From Nitrosotalea sp. (GTDB lineage Archaea > Thermoproteota > Nitrososphaeria > Nitrososphaerales > Nitrosopumilaceae): a DNA stretch of 35,756 bases. The DNA lies in contig JAHEYD010000011.1 of NCBI GenBank assembly GCA_023251795.1, positions 1-35,756 of the forward strand, given 5' to 3'. Below the pieces are notes generated by a model. That model saw nothing but the letters and a program-made list of their open reading frames with translations, searched no databases and was not told the DNA's origin. Both the position numbers and the translations under genes were made by a program. The stretch's first letter is position 1, and every line of letters begins with the position of its first letter. Positions 32,406-35,756 of the stretch are shown here, piece by piece.

Positions 32406-33014
32406 ATGACAGAGATAAATCAGACTTTGGAATTACTCATTGGAAGATGGGACTTTGTTCTGATAAGTATAGTATTCTTTGTTGCATTTCTTTTCTTCAT
32501 ACCTTTTAAGAAAAAAGTCAACTGGAGGACACATGGTGCGTATACTGCTTTTATCATAGCTCTGTTTGCAGAAATGTTTGGATTTCCACTTACAATATTT
32601 TTTATCTCTTCTTATTTTGGCCGTATTGGCTTTCAAAATGAGTTCCTTAATTATATGAATTCAACAGGCATGCCTATTGGGTTTATTATAACTGGCATTG
32701 GGTTATTGTTAGTGATTGTTGGATGGAGACCAATACATGAAGCAAAAGAAGATCTTGTTACCAAAGGAGTATACAGCTATCTTCGACATCCTCAGTATCT
32801 AGGATTTATTCTCGTAACATTAGGCTGGTTAATTCATTGGCCTACAATACCTACAGCAGCAATGTGGCCCATACTTGTTGTTATGTATTACATGCTTGCT
32901 AAGAAGGAAGAGAAAGAGATGAAGGAAAGATTTGGAGACAAATATTTGCAATACATTAAGAAAGTACCAATGTTCATTCCCCGAGTGTTTAACAGGGGTA
33001 AGCAAAGTGCTTAA
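32406..33014 (+). CDS. Isoprenylcysteine carboxyl-methyltransferase-like membrane protein
   Basis: The 202-residue protein has about four membrane segments (17-35, 46-70, 89-108, and a hairpin at 133-165) and the ICMT/PEMT signature GVYSYLRHPQYLGFILVTLG, then KEEKEMKERFGDKYLQYIKK with V-P-M-F-I-P. Such proteins use S-adenosylmethionine at the membrane face to methylate lipids or proteins; archaeal targets are unknown. It follows the DsbA-like gene by 69 bases and may be in its transcript under operator 4. The ATG start at 32406 is plain. Confidence 0.8.
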   Translation: MTEINQTLELLIGRWDFVLISIVFFVAFLFFIPFKKKVNWRTHGAYTAFIIALFAEMFGFPLTIFFISSYFGRIGFQNEFLNYMNSTGMPIGFIITGIGLLLVIVGWRPIHEAKEDLVTKGVYSYLRHPQYLGFILVTLGWLIHWPTIPTAAMWPILVVMYYMLAKKEEKEMKERFGDKYLQYIKKVPMFIPRVFNRGKQSA

Positions 33015-33107
33015 GATCTAACCAATAGCACATACTTTCACTTCTTCTTGGTAGAATTTCAAAATGGTTTCTTTAGAAATTTCAAAAGCACATTTTCGAT
33101 GAACGAA

Positions 33108-33722
33108 TTAGATTATAGGTTGGTTAATTTGTCTATCGCTGTTCTCTTTTCCACCGCAACCATCTTCCAAATCCCATACCTCTGCAATTTGTTTTTCAGT
33201 GTAATCAAGATTTTTGATCAGATATTTTGCTTGTCCTTCAAAGGCATACCATCTCCAACATTTGCAGCAACATGGTCCACCCTCACTCGACATTTTCATA
33301 GCGTTGTCATATACTGCTTGCTGTTCTGAAGTAAGCATGTAGGTTTTATCATAATCTAATAATTCCCTTGCTAAACCAACTGAAATATCATAAGGATCAA
33401 AAGGAATTACGCTGATATTTGCATATTTCTTCAGACCTTCAATCTGTTCAACATATGTATCAAAATCCATCGGTGAGCAACAAGAACCCTGAAGTCTATC
33501 ACTACCTTCCATTGGATCTACGATGTTTGGCCCTGCACAAAAGTTAGTTCCAGCATTACTTAGGTAAGCAAATTTTGCTTCCAATGTATTACTTTGATCA
33601 GGAATCTTCGTATAGGAGTTTTCATTTGTTTGAAAATTAAAGTAAAAAATACCTACTATCAATAGAATAGGCAAAAATCCTAAAACAAGATGTTTTTTTG
33701 ATGTTTCTAATTTGACTTTCAT
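33108..33722 (-). CDS. Membrane-anchored Cys-rich protein
   Basis: The 204-residue protein has one membrane segment (about 11-30) and eight outer Cys: C62, C81, C82 (GSCCSPMD), C151-C153 and C155 (GGPCCCKCWRWYAFEGQAKY) and C189 (DGCGG). The block CCCKCWRW ... GQAKYLI ... AEVWDLEDGCGG belongs to a conserved but unnamed group that I recall in bacteria and archaea. Thiol-rich layout suggests metal binding or disulfides. It starts 17 bases after the copper ATPase stop on the same strand, so it is almost certainly cotranscribed and may be a copper acceptor (inference). Confidence 0.8.
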   Translation of the reverse strand: MKVKLETSKKHLVLGFLPILLIVGIFYFNFQTNENSYTKIPDQSNTLEAKFAYLSNAGTNFCAGPNIVDPMEGSDRLQGSCCSPMDFDTYVEQIEGLKKYANISVIPFDPYDISVGLARELLDYDKTYMLTSEQQAVYDNAMKMSSEGGPCCCKCWRWYAFEGQAKYLIKNLDYTEKQIAEVWDLEDGCGGKENSDRQINQPII

Positions 33723-33739
33723 CTTGTATCAGTATCCAA

Positions 33740-35756
33740 TTAGGAGCTTTTTAGCTTCTTGCTAGGTGGGTTCCATCTCTTAAGTAGCAATGAGCTGCCT
33801 GTAACAGAAACGGAGCTAGCAGCCATAGCCAATCCAGCAAGAGCAGGATAAAGCAATCCCAATCCTGCTATCGGAATCAATGCGGCGTTGTATACGAATG
33901 CGTAAAAAAGGTTTTGTCTTATCTTATTGACTGTTTTTTTGCTTATCTCAAGGGCTGCAACAACGTCTGTCAAATCGTCTCTGATCAGAACTACTTTTCC
34001 AGCCTCTAATGCTACATCCGTACCTGAACCTATAGCAATTCCAATATCAGCTTGAGTTAAAGCTGCAGCATCATTTATGCCATCTCCAACCATCGCTACT
34101 TTCTTTCCTTCCTGTTGCAACTTCTTTATCACATCAACTTTTTCAGATGGCATGACATTTGCAATGACTCGGTCTATTGAAAGCTCTTTTGCAACAGTTG
34201 CAGCTGTTTTTTCGTTATCGCCTGTAAGCATAACAATTTCAATTCCCATTTTTCTTAATGCATTCAAAGCTTTCTTTGCACTGGCTTTTGGTGTATCAAG
34301 TAATGCAATAACACCGATTAGATCTTTATCCATTGTAACCAGTACAGCAGTTTTCCCCTCTTGTTGAAATTTCGAAATGACCTCTTGTGCTGGTTTAATG
34401 TCAATTCCTTCTTTTTCTATCAAACCTGGACTTCCTACAATTATGTTATTGCCGTTGTAAACTACATTAACGCCTTTGCCAGGAATTGCAAAAAATTCTG
34501 ATGGTTCACCTAATGTTATATTCAATTCTTTTGCTTTTTGCACTATTGATTTTGCAAGTGGATGCTCAGAGTTTTTTTCAGCTGTTGCAGCAATTTCAAG
34601 CAACGTATTATTTACATTATTTGGACTATGTTCTATGGTAAGGGCTATCTGCTTGATAGTTATCAGATCTGTAACTTGTGGTTTACCTTCTGTTAGTGTG
34701 CCCGTCTTGTCAAATACTGCTACTTTGATCTTTCCTAGCATTTCCAATGCATCACCACCTTTGAATATCACACCATTTTGTGCACTTTTGCTCATTCCAA
34801 CCATAACTGCAGTTGGTGTTGCTAATCCCAATGCACAAGGACAAGCTACAACAAGTATTGCAACAGCTGGAATTAGTGCAGTGGCAATAAGATGTTCTCC
34901 AGGTGCTACAATAAAGTACCATGACAAAAATGTACCAAATGCCAGAACCATTACAATAAAAGCAAAGTATCCAGCAATCTTGTCGACCATTCTTTGCATT
35001 GGAGGTTTTCTGCCCATTGCGTCTTCCACAAGCTTGACTACCTGTGCAAGCATTGTATCGCTTCCAACTTTATCGGCTTTGATTACAAGAGCTCCTTCCT
35101 TGTTTACTGTACCGCCTATAACTATGTCTCCAGATTTTTTTCCAACTGGCATAGATTCTCCAGTCACCATGGATTCGTCAACTGCAGAATAGCCTTCAAG
35201 AACTATACTATCAACTGGAATCTTTTCTCCTGGTCTAACAATGATAACATCTCCTGGTTTGATAAGTTCGATTGGAACTTCAATCTCTTCTCCGTCTTTT
35301 TTAATTCTGGCAGTTTTTGGTTGAAGCTCAAGCATCTTTCTAATTATTGATGATGCTTTTCCTTTAGTTTTGTTTTCAAGATATTTTCCTAAAATTATGA
35401 AAGTTATAACAAGTGCCGCTGCGTCATAATAGATATTATGCCATGCAGGAGCAGGAAATGTATTAAATACACTAAACAAGTATGCTGCAGTTGTTCCTGT
35501 AACAACCAAAGTATCCATATTTGCTGATTTCATTTTTGCAATTCTGTACGCACCTACATAGAACCTGCTTCCTGTTACAAATTGCACTACAGTAGCAGAT
35601 AGAAAAATGATGTAAGCTGCTGTTGCTGATCCTGCTAAAGGAACGAATGAAAAGTACTCTGGATAACCAAAGATCATAACTGGAATAGTAAAGATTATTC
35701 CGATAGTGAACAACTTCTTCAGTTTTTTTGCTTCTACTTCTTCTGCAGATGCTGAG
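33740..35756 (-). CDS. copA: Copper-exporting P1B-type ATPase, N-terminus beyond window
   Basis: The visible C-terminal 670 or so residues show the core of a CopA-type ATPase. Seen are the actuator motif [19 protein letters not shown], the transmembrane metal motif C-P-C ([19 protein letters not shown]), phosphorylation site [12 protein letters not shown], the HP of [10 protein letters not shown], and hinge [15 protein letters not shown] with Y-N and M-xx-SS motifs in the last helices ([32 protein letters not shown]) are the Cu(I) P1B-1 set. The frame is open to the window edge at 35756, so heavy-metal-binding N-terminal modules, if present, lie outside. It exports Cu(I) using ATP. It is cotranscribed with the Cys-rich protein. 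Confidence 0.93.
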   Translation of the reverse strand, partial: SASAEEVEAKKLKKLFTIGIIFTIPVMIFGYPEYFSFVPLAGSATAAYIIFLSATVVQFVTGSRFYVGAYRIAKMKSANMDTLVVTGTTAAYLFSVFNTFPAPAWHNIYYDAAALVITFIILGKYLENKTKGKASSIIRKMLELQPKTARIKKDGEEIEVPIELIKPGDVIIVRPGEKIPVDSIVLEGYSAVDESMVTGESMPVGKKSGDIVIGGTVNKEGALVIKADKVGSDTMLAQVVKLVEDAMGRKPPMQRMVDKIAGYFAFIVMVLAFGTFLSWYFIVAPGEHLIATALIPAVAILVVACPCALGLATPTAVMVGMSKSAQNGVIFKGGDALEMLGKIKVAVFDKTGTLTEGKPQVTDLITIKQIALTIEHSPNNVNNTLLEIAATAEKNSEHPLAKSIVQKAKELNITLGEPSEFFAIPGKGVNVVYNGNNIIVGSPGLIEKEGIDIKPAQEVISKFQQEGKTAVLVTMDKDLIGVIALLDTPKASAKKALNALRKMGIEIVMLTGDNEKTAATVAKELSIDRVIANVMPSEKVDVIKKLQQEGKKVAMVGDGINDAAALTQADIGIAIGSGTDVALEAGKVVLIRDDLTDVVAALEISKKTVNKIRQNLFYAFVYNAALIPIAGLGLLYPALAGLAMAASSVSVTGSSLLLKRWNPPSKKLKSS

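Noticed and set aside
33048-33329. Plus-strand 93-codon frame after the methyltransferase-like gene
   Set aside because: Largely antisense to the Cys-rich gene at 33108-33722, which has a clear anchor and conserved Cys pattern.
34476-35192. Plus-strand frame of 238 codons
   Set aside because: It lies wholly antisense to the CopA ATPase, whose motifs are complete; no independent protein features.
1-35756. tRNA, rRNA or CRISPR signals
   Set aside because: I found no T-loop GTTCRAATC-type sequence with a cloverleaf, no rRNA-like stretch and no regularly spaced repeats.

Overview
The window looks like part of an AT-rich chromosome of an archaeon of the Nitrososphaerota (Thaumarchaeota), most likely the Nitrosopumilus/Nitrosotenuis/Nitrosarchaeum side. 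The reasons are a TFB general transcription factor, TATA-box promoters close to start codons, HxlR, MEDS and CBS small regulators, and many secreted proteins of types common in that phylum (IPxWIKNNAxWW repeats, anchored beta-propellers, Cys-rich anchored proteins). The placement rests on remembered family patterns, not on a search. I see no rRNA, tRNA, CRISPR array or insertion sequence.

Positions 1-4900: a minus-strand gene cut by the left edge, a 40-residue Cys/His protein, a winged-helix regulator, then minus-strand secreted or membrane genes (dienelactone hydrolase, an N-glycosylation-sequon-rich coiled-coil protein, an unknown secreted protein, a four-helix membrane protein). Positions 4900-9700: a natural fusion of N-carbamoylputrescine amidase and agmatine deiminase, a MEDS-domain protein, a secreted protein with WIKNNAxWW repeats, a zinc-ribbon membrane protein, and a PLD-like stub that has lost its HKD residues and helicase half. 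Positions 9700-16700: two VOC proteins, a split-barrel flavin/F420 protein, several very small genes, a secreted metzincin protease, MsrA-MsrB and an HtpX-like protease.

Positions 16700-23200: an HxlR regulator diverges from a Cys-rich small protein across a palindromic operator. A second coiled-coil secreted protein, two further exported proteins, a CBS-pair protein, a YCII-like protein and TFB follow.

Positions 23400 to the right edge form a metal (probably copper) and thiol island. It holds two Cys-containing membrane proteins, a Met-rich anchored protein, two YHS-type mini-proteins, a BNR-repeat protein, two Vgb-like beta-propellers, a two-domain sulfurtransferase, a membrane-anchored DsbA-like protein, an isoprenylcysteine-methyltransferase-like protein, a Cys-rich anchored protein and a CopA-type copper P1B-ATPase that runs off the edge. 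The main discovery is a palindrome TTTACAnnTGTAAA, found four times and each time next to promoters of this island. Its core, TACAnnTGTA, is identical to the cop box bound by CopY repressors in Firmicutes, so it may mark a coordinately controlled archaeal regulon. Two genes in the island have probable frame or start problems at or near A/T runs, so either sequence errors or recent decay must be considered.
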